Positions 22,392 through 33,790 of a stretch of 64,000 nt of DNA are shown here, piece by piece (position 1 is the first letter of the stretch; the number at the start of each line of letters is the position of its first letter). The position numbers and the translations under genes were made by a program. The stretch is taken from assembly GCA_015179045.1 (NCBI GenBank), contig WHUZ01000026.1, positions 434,001 through 498,000 of the forward strand, read 5' to 3'. The DNA is from Kalaharituber pfeilii. Its lineage: Eukaryota; Ascomycota; Pezizomycetes; Pezizales; Pezizaceae. The notes under the pieces are model-generated. The model saw only the letters and a program-made list of their open reading frames with translations. It was not told the DNA's origin and ran no database searches.

Positions 22392-22672
22392 ATCCAAAGT
22401 TGACTTAATTTCGTTAAACACAATTTTCCGCTCACTCACAATTTCCGTATCAATGAAATCGATATCCTTAGAGAATTCTAGAGTTCTTCTATTGACCTAT
22501 CTCACTTGTAGTATTCTAGTTACTCTGGGTATTGTAGAAATTGCATTTAGGTCAAACTTTGAATATTTTCAAAGGAACATCAAGTAATGATTTATACTTT
22601 ATTACATCTCATTAGTTCTGGTTCCGGCACTAGGGTAGAGTTAGAATCTTGTAGTACACAGGTAAGCGAACA

Positions 22673-22676
<4 letters not shown>

Positions 22677-22710
<34 letters not shown>

Positions 22711-22781
22711 ATAACCCCGCTTGTAGCACGTGGCCATGGCAGGGTCCCTGGGCAAGCCCTCGAAGCCCGGAGACAGGCTTA
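22677..22781 (-). mobile_element. Short poly(A) retroposon, tail type 1, longer copy
   Basis: T-run, type 1 tail, then upstream sequence including CCCGGAGACAGGCTT. Flanked by the exact 13-bp duplication AAGCGAACAAAGA at 22664-22676 and 22782-22794. Confidence 0.9.
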
Positions 22782-23004
22782 AAGCGAACAAAGAGTATGA
22801 TAATAATTTTAGGTATATGTGGCCGCTTCACGCTGTAGATGCTATATATTGACCGAATCGGTACCTCATGCAGTTGAGACCACATCGCACGCAAGCCTTT
22901 GGATAAGATAAGCAGTCGTGAATGCGTATCCAGTCAGCAGCCTCAATGCAGACTCCCCAACCAGCCATGGTAGCTACAGCGGGACATTGCCACTTCTGTC
23001 CAGA

Positions 23005-23035
<31 letters not shown>

Positions 23036-23254
23036 GTAACCCCACTTACAGCGCCAAGCTATGGCAGGGTCCCTGGGCAAGCCCTCAAAGCCCGGAGACA
23101 GGCTTAACAAAGAAAGTTCTATATACACATCCCCATTCCACCCCCTTCTAAAAACCTGATTCCAGAAACTTCCGGATGGTTCTTCTGGTTTCTGCATCAG
23201 GAAGGCTCCCCTATATCTCTCCACCTCTCCCCCCTCCCCTCTCCTCCACACCTT
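23005..23254 (-). mobile_element. Longest type 1 retroposon in the window (250 bp)
   Basis: T-run, type 1 tail and about 190 bp further upstream sequence. Flanked by the exact 14-bp duplication CACTTCTGTCCAGA at 22991-23004 and 23255-23268. No ORF or pol III boxes seen, so it could be the 3' UTR of a LINE. Confidence 0.85.
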
Positions 23255-23436
23255 CACTTCTGTCCAGAGATAGATAGTACCAAAAGTGGAAACTGGGGAG
23301 ACTGGGGGCTAGCTCCTACAGAACAGACAGAAATCACTTCGCACACTCCGCTTCCTCTTCGTCTTCTCTCTCACTTGAGAGCTCATCTATATATTATTTT
23401 CTGCATCATTACTATAATTTTGATCATTTGATCATC

Positions 23437-23655
23437 ATGGTATCTGCTATATCACCGTATGACAAATCCCCCTTTGCTTCCAGTTACTGTCCCTACTTGT
23501 TTAACACCATTTATGCTCTAACTCAAATGATAAACAGAAATCTATCCAATAATCCCTCCCAAAAGGACTCACCTATGGCCCCGGTATCTGTTATACTATC
23601 ATGCCTATCCATCTTAATTATCATAATAGTTCTTATAGGGATCTATTTGAAATGA
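23437..23655 (+). CDS. Small putative membrane protein
   Basis: 72 codons from the ATG at 23437 (MVSAISPYDKSPFASSYCPY) to a TGA. The C-terminal 23 residues form one hydrophobic segment (VSVILSCLSILIIIIVLIGI). No homolog recognised. Could be chance. Confidence 0.3.
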   Translation: MVSAISPYDKSPFASSYCPYLFNTIYALTQMINRNLSNNPSQKDSPMAPVSVILSCLSILIIIIVLIGIYLK

Positions 23656-23763
23656 AGGGATAGAGCCCTAGTGAAAACAATTCATAACACAGTTGCAGAT
23701 ATTGAGCTGGGAAGACCGGATGAGGTTCCCAGGAGGTTGGGAAGGAGGCGGTGAGCTGGGAGA

Positions 23764-23820
23764 TTTTTTTTTTTTTTTTTTATATCATTTATCGCTTACC
23801 GCCCTATGGGCTATGGCGAT
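23764..23820 (-). mobile_element. Tiny poly(A) retroposon, tail type 2
   Basis: T-run then GCCCTATGGGCTATGGCGAT; exact 13-bp duplication GTGAGCTGGGAGA at 23751-23763 and 23821-23833. Confidence 0.9.
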
Positions 23821-24026
23821 GTGAGCTGGGAGAGGTTGGATGGGGTGGGGAGGTCAGGGTGGGATGGTGAGTTGGGGCAGGTTAGATGGGGTATGGTTGG
23901 GGACGGCTTTAACCGACACTATGTAACTCTTCATTTTGCTTACTAATACAGCCCTTTTTTTTTTTTTTTTTTTTTTTTTTCCCTCGCCGGCCCCCTACTG
24001 CATGGAATTGCACACCTTTCGCTTTC

Positions 24027-24210
24027 TACCATACAGAATACCACACCCCTTGCTCTTCGCTCACTCGCCCTCTGTCTACCATACAGAATACCACACCGCT
24101 TGCTCTTCGCTCGCTCGCCCTCTGTCTACCATACAGAATACCACACTACTTGCTCTTTGCTCGCTCGCTCTCTGTCTACCATACAGAATACCACACCCCT
24201 CGCTCGCCCT
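24027..24210 (+). repeat. 50-bp tandem repeat in the transposon leader
   Basis: About four units, each containing TACCATACAGAATACCACAC and a CTTGCTCTTCGCTC segment, immediately upstream of the transposase gene. Possibly transposase binding sites or expansion noise. Confidence 0.8.
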
Positions 24211-24420
24211 ATACTATACGGAGCACTGGGTCCCTTGCTTTTCGCTTCCTCACGCCTTTACCTCACAGAATAGTGTGCATACCGCTCTTCGCTTTCTCAC
24301 CCTCTACTGTATGGAATACCGCGCTTCGCTCCATCTTCTACCATTTGGATTGGACGTTTTGGAGCTAATACTGTTATAGATTCTATTTTTCCTATAACTC
24401 TCACCTATCACCGGTTAGCA

Positions 24421-26810
24421 ATGCCAGCATTAAGCAAAAGAGCAAAGCACATAAAACAATTAGCAGAGGCTCGTAAGAAGAAAAAAGTAGAAGAATTGGA
24501 TATGGAGCTTCATGTACTTCAAGATTTAATTAATCGCATTGATGATGAGAGTGAAGAGGGGGTATGGCAGCCTGAATCTCTTACAAGATTACAAGAAGAT
24601 TCTTCTGAAAGTGAAGAAGAACTTGTCGAATTCACAGGATCTGAGGATGAGGGCGAGTTAGATGAGGATACTTTCAAATATATGATGAATCTGAACCGAC
24701 GTACAGAATATGTTTTTCAACATGTGAAGTTTCGCTATCAGTCTAATGTGAAGCCTCACCGGCAAACAGAATGGAGGAGAAAGCGAAAACAAGAGCTCTT
24801 GTCTAAAGCTGCTACCTTATACTCACGTCCCATAACAGACTTCTTCCAGCCCAGAACCGCCACCCCACATTCAGATACTTCCACTACTCAATATTCCGAA
24901 TCTTCAGAAGAGTCAGAGGAGGAATATACAGGTGAAAGAGTAAAGACAGCACTAGAGGAATTGAAGAAGAAAATAGCATCGAAGAAGGAGGGGCTACATG
25001 GTCAAAATTTAACTCGGCATAATGCTGTTCTTTACTTTCTGAAGCTGCAACAAACAAAAAAAGAGGGTGAGACCCGACGAAGTTTAAGTTTGATGGTGGC
25101 ACGATGCTTTAATCGAGGAATATACTTTGCACGCCAAATTATACGTTGGGAGAGAAGTTGGATAAAGCAGAGGATTATAGAAGAAGGCCGTCAGGGTTGC
25201 TTTGCGAAAACGAAGTCATGGTTAAATGATGAAGGCGTACAGCTGGCAGTTCGAGAATGGATCGCAACTACAGGTGAAGGTAAGTAACCATACTAACTAC
25301 TTAATCTCACTATGGCTATTATCTTACTATAACTTATAGGAATTACTGCGTATGGGTTGGCAAAAGCTATTGGGACTTATCTTAATAGTCATCGAGCACA
25401 ACAAATAATGGCACAAACATTCAGTGATATTGATATTGGAGAGTCAAATCATTCCAGTGGCACTCAAGAGTCACAGTTTAAGCACCCAATTCGTGCAAGG
25501 ACAGCCCGACGATGGTTGAAAAAGATGGGTCTATCCTATGATACTGTGCGTAAAGGTGTTTTTATTGATGGTCATGAGAGAGAAGATGTTGTCAAATATC
25601 GGCAAGAAGTTTTTATTCCTCAATTTCGAGCTTTACAGCATCGCATGGTAATTTTCAAAGAGGACGGTATTTGGGAAATCCCCAAAGGTTTACCTGAAGG
25701 AGAAAAAGCAGTTGTTTTTATTACACATGATGAGTCTACTTTTAATGCCAATGATGGAAAGAGACGAATCTGGATGGAAAAAGGCAAGCAACCAATTCGG
25801 CCTAAAAATAAGGGCAAAGGAATTATAGTATCTGCATTTCTAACACCAGGAGGAATTCTTCGCCTTCCAGAAGAAATTTTGGATTCAGAATTAGAAAAAG
25901 ATACCATATGGCCAAGAAGGAATGGGAAGCCATTACGTGAAGCAGTTGAATATCATGAGACCAGCAAAGACAATTATTGGAATGGAGATAAAATGGTCGA
26001 GCAAGTAATTACTGTTGCTTTGCCTATTTTTCGAAGAAATTTTCCAAATTGTCAAGCTCTCTTTGCTTTTGACAATGCCTCTAATCATTGCTCTTTTGCT
26101 CCCGATGCTCTGATTGCTGCTCGAATGAATCTTAATCCAGGAGGAAAGCAACCAAAAATGCGCGAAAGATTTATTCATGCAAAACAACGACCACAGCCTA
26201 TGGTATTCTCTGATAACCATCCAGTGATACAACTACGTGGAAAACCTAAAGGTATCGAGCAAGTATTACGAGAAAGAGAATTATGGAGGGATAGAAGATC
26301 TGATGGATTCTAATTTCTTCTTGAATGTCCTACTACTAATAACCGTTCAGGTTGTAAACCTTTACTTCCTGGTGGTTGTTGTGCACGTACACTTTTAGCT
26401 ACACAGCCAGATTTTCAGGCTCAAAAGGGACGATTACAAGAAGAATTGGAAGCAGCAAACCAACTTATAATCTTCTACCCAAAGTTTCATTGTGAGTTAA
26501 ATTTTATTGAAAGATTTTGGTGTGCAGCAAAATATTATACTCGTGAGAACTGTCAATATAACTTTGAAAACTTACGAAGTACAGTACCTGCTGCTTTACA
26601 TTCTGAAAGTACTGCTTCTATCTTTCATTACTATGAGCACTGTATGCGATTTCTTAATGCATACTCTAATAGATATACTTATGAAACTAAACAGTTTCAG
26701 GAATATGTATATAGAAATTATCGGCAAGTGGTAGCTACAAGCGGGGTCACGTGAAATAAAAAAAAAAAAAAAAAAAAAATCGGCAAGTGGTAGATAAAAG
26801 CAAGTGGTAA
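24421..26810 (+). pseudogene. DDE transposase, nonsense mutation and retroposon in the C-terminus
   Basis: Cuts and pastes its own element. Exon 1 24421-25279 is acidic (DDESEEGVW, SESEEELVEF). An intron with GTAAGT...TATAG (25280-25339) joins in frame to exon 2. DNA-binding region about 25490-25600 (ARTARRWLKKMGLSYDTVRK). Catalytic triad: THDESTFNANDG (D1, near 25730), FDNASNHCSF (D2, near 26075) and CELNFIERFW (E, near 26500), as in IS630/Tc1/mariner enzymes. The frame is broken by a TAA at 26311-26313 between D2 and E; reading continues in the same frame afterwards. A tiny retroposon interrupts the final codons (original ending near 26810). So this copy is probably inactive, though only one codon and one insertion separate it from an intact frame. 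Confidence 0.85.
26735..26778 (+). mobile_element. Tiny poly(A) retroposon, tail type 1, in the transposase gene
   Basis: CTACAAGCGGGGTCACGTGA plus poly(A). Exact 15-bp duplication ATCGGCAAGTGGTAG at 26720-26734 and 26779-26793. Younger than the transposon that hosts it. Confidence 0.9.
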
Positions 26811-27274
26811 TTACATGTACTTTAGACTTTACTCTTTTAAGTAATTTTTCTTGCTTACTAATATATACTTTTACCTAATTTGTATTAGTAGTATGTAACT
26901 CGGTTAGGGATCCTCCACCAAAATTTACCTCTCTCTAACTTAGGATAACTTTTTTACAAAAATTCATAAAATTAGAAGTACGACATAGATTGATTCTTTA
27001 CTCAATTCTCTTTATATCTATGAGCAGTTTTAAATTTTTTTGATTTTTGTTGCATTGGAGATCGGTGTTGAAGTTTAGGATCAAAATGTGCCGGCTAAAG
27101 GTGTCCCCAACCATAGGGGAGGTCAGGGTAGAAGTGGGGTTGTGAGTCGAGGAGGGGGGGGAGAGGGTAGGGTATATGTATTTTTTTTTTTCGGTAATTT
27201 CCTTGACTTCCTTTTCCCTTAAATGGGGCAGCTAACTGTTTTAGCAGACAACAAAGCATACAGGGCCCTCTAGC
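26811..27274. other. Transposon 3' end and short spacer
   Basis: No gene. Contains the right inverted repeat of the transposon (to 27113) and a G-rich then T-rich stretch before the fold-back element. Confidence 0.5.
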
Positions 27275-29151
27275 GTGCCCGATGTGGTAACGATCTGCCC
27301 CCCTGTAACGATCCACTCTCTGGGCACCCCTCGTCATGCATTCCTCACTCTACTACTTTTATTTGAATATATTGCAACTATAGAAATTGCTTAACATTAT
27401 ACCAATTTGACATCGCTGAATCAGAATTTGCTATCATAATGAGGAAAAAATCAAAATTCCAATATTTACAACTAAATTTATCATTATTTACCTAAGTTGA
27501 GTCCTCCCTGTATATATATAGTATAGCTCAACATTCTCGAAATCAGAAAAATTATATAGAAAACTAGTAATTCTCATCTATCTAGGGAAGGTCTTTTTAT
27601 CAAAAGTCAATATTGCATATACAGATCATGTGGGATGCAATGCAGCTTCAATTGTATAGAAGTAGTTTATATTCGTGAGCTAATCTATATACCTTGATCT
27701 AACCTTCAGTGTTCCTAGACTCCTCAAGTGATTCAGGAATACCAGGACTTGAAGTAGTAGTAGTGGAAGCACTAGGGGTGGTAACAGTAACTCCTTCTGA
27801 GGTGCCAGGTATGACAGAAGAGACCTATGGCTCAAATCTGCTATTGGAACCTTCTTCTACCCACCCCCCCTTCTAGTATTCAGACCCTCCTATCTCATGA
27901 ACTAAAGATCTTTCCCAGTCCCAGCCTTGCAAGTGAGTTCCTCCATAGTGTCTTTTTGTAGCTTGTTCAGCTGCAGCCATATCTTTCTGTTTTGTTCCTC
28001 TTTTGCCTTACTTTCTCGCTCCATCACTACTAACTACTTTGCATATCAGCGGCTTCTTTCTTATCCTAAACTATTTTCACACCTTCTAAAGTTTCTCTTC
28101 CTCCTTTCTGACCTCCACTGTTTCCTTTTCGATATTTCTTACTATTTTTTTCCTTCTATTTCCAGTATTACTTTAACTTCAGCTCAAGGCGGCATAGGAG
28201 GAAGTGAGTAAATATAGCGTCTTGGGCGTCTTGGGTACAGAGAACCGCATCCTACCAGATCAGTGAAAAAAACACTTGACTAGTGACGTTTACTAGTCCT
28301 CTGCATAGCTCATTTAGCAATACGCACCTGCATCCCATGTATTTGCTGTCGCATTTCACATGCATTGCATATACACTCTATCGGCCACCCGACCGGGTGA
28401 CCTATGACAGAGGGAAAGCAAGGCAAAAGAAGAACGAAAATAGAGAGAGATGGCTGCAGCTGAGCAAGCTACAAAAAGACACTATGGAGGAACTCACTTG
28501 CAAGGCTGGGACTGGGAAAGATCTTTAGTTCATGAGATAGGAGGGTCTGAATACTAGAAGGGGGGGCGGGTAGAAGAAGGTTCCAGCAGCAGATTTGAGC
28601 CATAGGTCTCTTCTGTCATACCTGGCACCTCAGAAGGAGTTACTGTTACCACCTCTAGTGCTTCCACTACTACTACTTCAAGTCCTGGTATTCCTGAATC
28701 ACCTGAGGAGTCTAGGGACACTAAAGATCAGATTAAGGTATAGAGATTAGCATGAGAATATAAAGTACTTCTATATATTTGAAGGTGCACTGCATCCTAT
28801 ATCATCTCTATATACAATTACTGACTTTTAATAAAATGACTAGCACTACATAGATAAGTATCACTAGTTTTCTATATTATTTTCCTGATTTCGAGGATAT
28901 TGAGCTATGCTATATATAGAGAGGACTTAAATTAGGTGAATAATGATGAATTTGGTAGCAAATATTGGAATTTTGATTTTTTCCTTATTATGATGGCAAA
29001 TTCTGATTCAGCGATGTCAAATTGGTATAATGCTATGCAATTTCCATAGTTGCAATATATCCAAAATAAGCAGTAGAGCGAGGAATATATGACGAGGAGT
29101 GCCAAGAGAGTGGATCGTTACAGGGGGCAGATCGTTACCACATCGGGCACG
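27275..29151. mobile_element. Fold-back structure with about 744-bp inverted arms
   Basis: Left arm 27275-28018 and right arm 28407-29151 are diverged reverse complements along their full length (shared: CGTGCCCGATGTGGTAACGA at the outer ends, TCCCAGTCCCAGCCTTGCAA inside). They are separated by 388 bp of unrelated sequence. The arms hold short Ser/Thr-rich coding-like pieces (right arm, plus strand: TSEGVTVTTSSAS, PGIPESPEESRDTKDQIK). I found no target duplication, so it is either a fold-back transposon or an inverted segmental duplication. Confidence 0.8.
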
Positions 29152-29272
29152 TTACAACATGATCAAGTAGCTGGCCCCTCTGTGTCAACGCTGCACTCCT
29201 CGGTGAACCGAATGACGCACGACTAGACAGCAAGCAGCAACAGCAGCAACAGACGGAGATACAACAAACCAC

Positions 29273-30246
29273 ATGCCGACTGCCACTCGTTCAGCCGGAC
29301 GTGACGTCCACATTTACAATGTGGATGATCCTGCTACGGTGCTCGGAGGTCTCATCCTCACAAACGGTGTGACGAATGCCAACTTCTATTCGGTGGTAGA
29401 GATCATCGTTTTATTCGATCAAGACTACTTCTTGCGAGACGAGGGCGGCACGACGGTTCAGAGAGACGACCATCCACTCCGATCGGGGAATTACTATATT
29501 CACACGAATGGTAGGTTACTTGCATGCGTTATCGCTAAACAATGCTGAGTCTGAATAGGTTCAGTCACCGTCAACAATGAGGTTCCCCTACTTCGTACGG
29601 TTTCGCTGCAAACCGGCACCCGCGTCGAATCATTCTGTGATGCTGTCAGAGACAGAGACCGACGATGTGTTATAACGGGCAGACCTGCGCTGGACGCTGA
29701 TTATGGTATCTACTGGGGCTTCCAGGCTGCACACATCTTTCCACTCGCATACGAAGGACACTGGGATGCCCAAAACTACTGTCGCTGGATCACCATTCCA
29801 CCAGCTACCGAGTCTGCAGGAACAATCAACTCAGTTCAGAATGGAATGTTGCTTGACAATACCATTCACACGCTCTTCGATCTCTATGTTATATCGATCA
29901 ATCCAGATGTACGTATAGTTAGATTATTATGGAGACTCATGGCTGATAATTGTTTCAGGATAATTACAAGATTGTCTGCTTCAGACATGATAGCTTCGGC
30001 GTCGCTGGCAAGTATCTCGATCAGCAATTTCTCGAGGATCCGCGGCGACCAGTCGACCAGCTTCTATGTTGACATTTTCGACAGGCAGTATTGACTAATA
30101 TGAAGGGTGCTGGAGAGCCTGCTTTTGAGGTTGATTTTCCGCCTGGTTCAGACATGATGGGTGAAATTATGAGCGGGCCTAGGGCTGCGGAGAGGATGGA
30201 GTTCGAGCTGTTCAGTCGCTTGGGCGTGCACATTAATAGGATATAG
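29273..30246 (+). pseudogene. Fungal HNH nuclease gene with one nonsense codon
   Basis: Predicted HNH endonuclease of the fungal HNH_2 type, a family often found in many copies per genome; substrate unknown. Three exons join in frame: 29273-29510, 29559-29908, 29959-30246. Residues 1-100 form the usual N-terminal domain (AGRDVHIYNVDD). The nuclease core follows: CDAVRDRDRRCVITG and WGFQAAHIFPLAYEGHW (the AAHIFP histidine), then LLDNTIHTLFD. A TGA at 30070-30072 lies where relatives usually have Trp, within DQLLC*HFRQAV. Downstream the frame continues undamaged to the family's normal end (GPRAAERMEFELFSRLG). With the stop the protein would lose about 58 residues after the core, so partial function cannot be excluded. 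Confidence 0.8.
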
Positions 30247-30275
30247 AGACGTCTATACATGTTAAGGTCTCTCAA

Positions 30276-30711
30276 ATTTTTTTTTTTTTTTTATATTTCA
30301 TTACTCGCATGCCGCCCTATGGGCTATGGCGAGGTATTTATTAAAAGAAAGACAAAGAACTGATAACTAGATACAAGTAGTGCCCGCGGTGCTTATATAT
30401 GGTGCGGGTGTCCATACAAAGGACCGTCCTTCACTTCCGCCGTCTGTCCGGTTCGTATGGGCTAATCCTCAACCATTTCCCGCCAAGTCTCACCCTCTCT
30501 ACGTCGGTCTCGCCCTCCAAGTACAACACAGCTGAACTGGTCTTCTTCCCCTCTTCCAGCAGCACGGTCTTCTTCCTTAACTACCTTATTCCAACCGTCT
30601 TTCCCAGATCCGGATTCCCAGTCTCCAACCATCGCCGAACTTTCCCCAGGTCTTTTCTGAGGGCAATTCCGTGGACAACGACGCCGTGCTTCGAGGTGGT
30701 GGCGTCGGGAC
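30276..30711 (-). mobile_element. LINE-derived copy joining ORF1 C-terminus to tail type 2
   Basis: T-run and GCCGCCCTATGGGCTATGGC, a short 3' UTR, then on the minus strand a coding stretch resembling the end of LINE ORF1 (SSAVLYLEGETDVERVRL, ISPYEPDRRRK then stop). Exact 13-bp duplication TAAGGTCTCTCAA at 30263-30275 and 30712-30724. ORF2 is absent between ORF1 and tail, so the source was internally deleted or is a separate non-autonomous family. Confidence 0.75.
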
Positions 30712-30724
30712 TAAGGTCTCTCAA

Positions 30725-31033
30725 TGCTAACCTAGAATACTTGACTCAATAAGTTGCAGAGGCTGTTGTTACAGTTTACCCCAGAGCTAAGGCTCCTAGC
30801 TTTGGGGGAGGGGTTGGTTGTTTTAACTGTGTGGGAAATTCTTCTTTGACCCCTGTTGCTGTTGTTTTTCTTGTGCTTGGAGGACTCTTTGCTTTGGTTT
30901 GTTGTTTTATATCTGTTGTATCTGTGGAGCTATGTGTTCTTGTTCTGCTAGGAGGGAAGAGGAGGTTGTTACTTTGAGTCCTGTAGAGGTGCCGCCGCCT
31001 CCCTATTCTTCTGTTGAGAATGTTGGTGTCTAG
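30725..31033 (+). pseudogene. Small membrane-protein fragment with PPPPY tail
   Basis: Reads LNANLEYLTQ, a TAA stop, then VAEAVVTVYPRA, a Gly-rich linker and a hydrophobic segment (VAVVFLVLGGLFALVCCFI). After a frame change it ends RREEEVVTLSPVEVPPPPYS followed by SVENVGV and a stop. PPxY motifs bind WW domains of HECT ubiquitin ligases of the Rsp5 type. A related fragment is at 10625-10878. Host function unknown. Confidence 0.45.
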
Positions 31034-31436
31034 AACAAGTTTTGTTGATGGTTACTGTGGGGGAGGTGTGGTGGTCTGGACTTTGATAGAAGATGAATTC
31101 AAGTGTGGTTTCTCTTGTTCTGCAAACTGCAATGTTCGAGGGGGACAAAAAGAACAAGCAGGTCAAGACTCAAGAGATTCGAAACTGCCATCGAGAAGCA
31201 CCTTGTAGAGTGAGAAGTCTTGCATATAAGGGTCTAGAGCAAGGATGGTGTGGATGTCGAGGTAGTGGCGGCCTTCGATATGTCAAAAGTTGGGTTAGAA
31301 GAGCTGTGCTTGTTGCTTTGATCTATTTTTATTCCTTTTTGATGTATAATTCTTCAACAGAATAACCTCTATTGTAAGTGAGAGCTGTCTCCTAAATTTT
31401 TATTACTGTTAACTTATTTATTTTTCTTTTGTCATA
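31034..31436. other. No supported gene
   Basis: One 90-codon plus-strand ORF (31093-31365) with Cys/Arg-rich centre; not convincing. Confidence 0.35.
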
Positions 31437-31448
31437 GTACGAGAAAGA

Positions 31449-31886
31449 TTTTTTTTTTTTTTTTTTTTTTTTTCATATCATTAATCGCATGCCGCCCTGT
31501 GGGCTATGGCAATATTTAAATACATGAGATGAAGCGTTTACAGAGGTATGAGCGAAAGGAAAAGTGATGAAAAGAAAATTCCCATGTCCCTTCATTGACC
31601 CGTAATGCCACGAGGTTGTCCCCATCTCCCCACCAAGTCCCGTCGTCGTCCCTTGGCCGGCATAGGTCCTCCATACTTCTCGGGCATTTCTGTCTCCATG
31701 TTCTGCATTTGGTCAGCACGTGTTGTGTGGTCTCGTAGTCTTCGCCACACCATCGGCACTCCGGGCTGTCGGCGGTGCCGATTCGGTGTTTCCAGTCCCT
31801 CAGACCTTTGCCTCCGAGGATGCCCGCCAGGGTGGCGACCCTGTGTCCTAGCCGTTGTAGCGGTTTGTAGGTGATGTTGAGTCGAT
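31449..31886 (-). mobile_element. 5'-truncated LINE with RNase H C-terminus, tail type 2
   Basis: T-run, type 2 tail, 3' UTR, then minus-strand coding for the C-terminal Cys cluster of LINE ORF2 in broken frames (LTKCRTWRQKCP). Exact 12-bp duplication GTACGAGAAAGA at 31437-31448 and 31887-31898. This copy links the type 2 tail physically to a Tad1-like ORF2. Confidence 0.9.
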
Positions 31887-32138
31887 GTACGAGAAAGAAC
31901 CTGTAGGGGCCTGATGTATTTACGTTTGAATGCCAGTGGATACATTACATTAGTTGCATGTACCTGCTCTAATGCCAGGATCTATCGGAGTTGTACAATA
32001 CCCGCTTTGTATTCAAATGGTATGGATGACAATTGATGACTTGTTGGGAGTGAAATTACTGTTCCTAGCTTGTACATACATATACTTGGATCACAAGTCT
32101 TGGTGAAACGTTCCTTGCTTTATGTATGTTCCACAGTG

Positions 32139-32800
32139 CTAAACCATGAAACTATCGCTAAACCTCTTTGATGCGGGGTTTCCCGCCACAGGACCAATAA
32201 AGTAGTCCTCACATTTTGAATTAATTATCACTACATAGTAGTAATTAAGTACTGTTGGACCGCACAGGTTTCCACTAGACTTTTTCAACTGTACTGCGCG
32301 GCACGCATTGAGAGACTGGTGCAATGAGTCACAAAGGACATCTTGAGTCAACTCTATTCTGCGGCTCTGGTCATTTATAGTACACAACATGTTACCGAAA
32401 CTAGTATATCTCCTGGGCAATGTGTGAGGCCTAAGGCTCCGCCGTTTGAACAACCCACCGCAGAATCCATCACAGAAATAAGTAGCTATTGATTCATGGA
32501 TTGGGAAGTGGGGGACACCCGTGTCTTGCTCGACATATAGGATACTATAACACGTTGTGGTGCGGGAAATCACTACTGTATACTCTGTCTTCTCGAGTAG
32601 GGCAGGGGGCAAATACGGCATCTGCAACGCGACATTGCGGGTATTACTGTATGTGAGCGTTGTAGTTAGGAGGAATGTTCTTGCGGAAGCGGCACACGAT
32701 TAATGATATAAAAAAAAAAAAAAAAAAAAAGTTCTTGCGGAAAAAATAGTCTCGTGCCATAGAAGAAAGATAATCTTGTGGTATTTGGCATGAGGCTAGG
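32139..32800 (-). pseudogene. Hypothetical gene interrupted by a tiny retroposon
   Basis: A 162-codon minus-strand frame (32627-32139) without recognised domain. The same frame stays open upstream through VALQMPYLPPALLEKTEY to the insertion at 32689-32730 and beyond it (KIIFLLWHETIFSARTF). Several Cys occur mid-protein (YFCDGFCGG). Continuity across the insertion suggests it once was a gene of 200 or more codons; a start codon was not found. Confidence 0.4.
32689..32730 (+). mobile_element. Tiny poly(A) retroposon, tail type 2 (21 bp plus tail)
   Basis: GCGGCACACGATTAATGATA and poly(A); exact 12-bp duplication GTTCTTGCGGAA at 32677-32688 and 32731-32742. Confidence 0.9.
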
Positions 32801-33119
32801 TGGTTTATGAACCGCCCCGCAAGGCCAAGAATGATATAACCAATGATGCCCGAGCATACGTACATAAGACTCTTGGTCTACAGAGACCTACGGAATCCTG
32901 TTGTATGTATCATGGTGGTGTCTTTTCTTAAAAAATGGGCAATGTAACAAAAAAGAAATCTACGGCACCAAGGATTCCCATATGGTCACCCACTGTACTT
33001 TGAACAGCTAGGGCGAACTTGGATAGCAAGAAGACGCTGCCTTGGCATAAAAAATAAAGCGGCAGGTCGCTCTACTAATCTACTTAGGGCAGTAACTACC
33101 CCATTTGTCGAAACATTGC

Positions 33120-33790
33120 TGTTATTTCTTCAGGCACGTAAGATGGATTTTGCTTTCCCCCTTTTGTCCATGATACGACAGCATAACAATGGCCTTTACT
33201 TCTTCGGGTATATAACACGGAAGTTCATTTTATTTCTGAGCCCCTTGTCCGTGATACGGTGCTGCAGGTGGTCGAATATCACATTTTCCTTGTCCATGAT
33301 ACGACAGCTTAACAAGTGCCACTTTGAGCTTTACCTCTTCAGGTATATAACACGGAAGGTCATGTTATTTCTGGGCCCCTTGCCCCTGATACGGTGCTGC
33401 ACATGGTCGAATTTTTCCTTGTCCATGATACGACAGCTTAACAAGTGCCACTTTGGCCTTTACCTCTTCAGGCATATAACACGGAAGTTCATGTTGTTTC
33501 TGGGCCCCTTGTGCGTTCTGGGCCCTTGCCCACCATACGGTGCTGCACATGGTCGAATTAAGTGGCCTTTACCTCCTCAGGTATATAACACGGAGTGCAT
33601 TTTATTTCTGAGCCCCTGGTCCATGATAGGTGGTGCAGATGGTTGACTATGAACTTGTCCAAGATACGACTTGTAACAAGTGCCACTTTTCCCGTTACCT
33701 CTTCGGGTATATAACAGGGAAGCTCACATTGCCGCCTATGACAAGGCAGGCTTTGCCCTTCCCCCTTCAGGCCTATACTTACCCGTTTTA
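33120..33790 (+). repeat. Tandem repeat of about 120-140 bp, about five units
   Basis: Each unit carries CCATGATACGACAG, CTCTTCAGGTATATAACACG and a TTCTGGGCCCCTTG segment. A 176-codon ORF (33116-33646) runs through it with repeated SMIRQLNKCHF and YITRK; it is probably a by-product of the repeat. Confidence 0.8.

Larger units (their letters stand above)
23894..27113 (+). mobile_element. Tc1/mariner-like DNA transposon with TA target site
   Basis: A 3220-bp element. Left end TGGTTGGGGACGGCTTTAAC (23894 on); the right end, read inverted, is TGGTTGGGGACACCTTTAGC (27113 back). The inverted repeats span about 26 bp with 5 mismatches. Both ends are bordered by TA (23892-23893 and 27114-27115), the target site of the Tc1/mariner superfamily. 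It contains one intron-bearing transposase gene. A 50-bp repeat fills part of its 5' leader. Confidence 0.85.

Noticed and set aside
23951..23985. T-run of about 30 followed by CCCTCGCC as another short retroposon
   Set aside because: No recognisable type 1 or type 2 tail and no target duplication; may be a plain homopolymer in the transposon leader.
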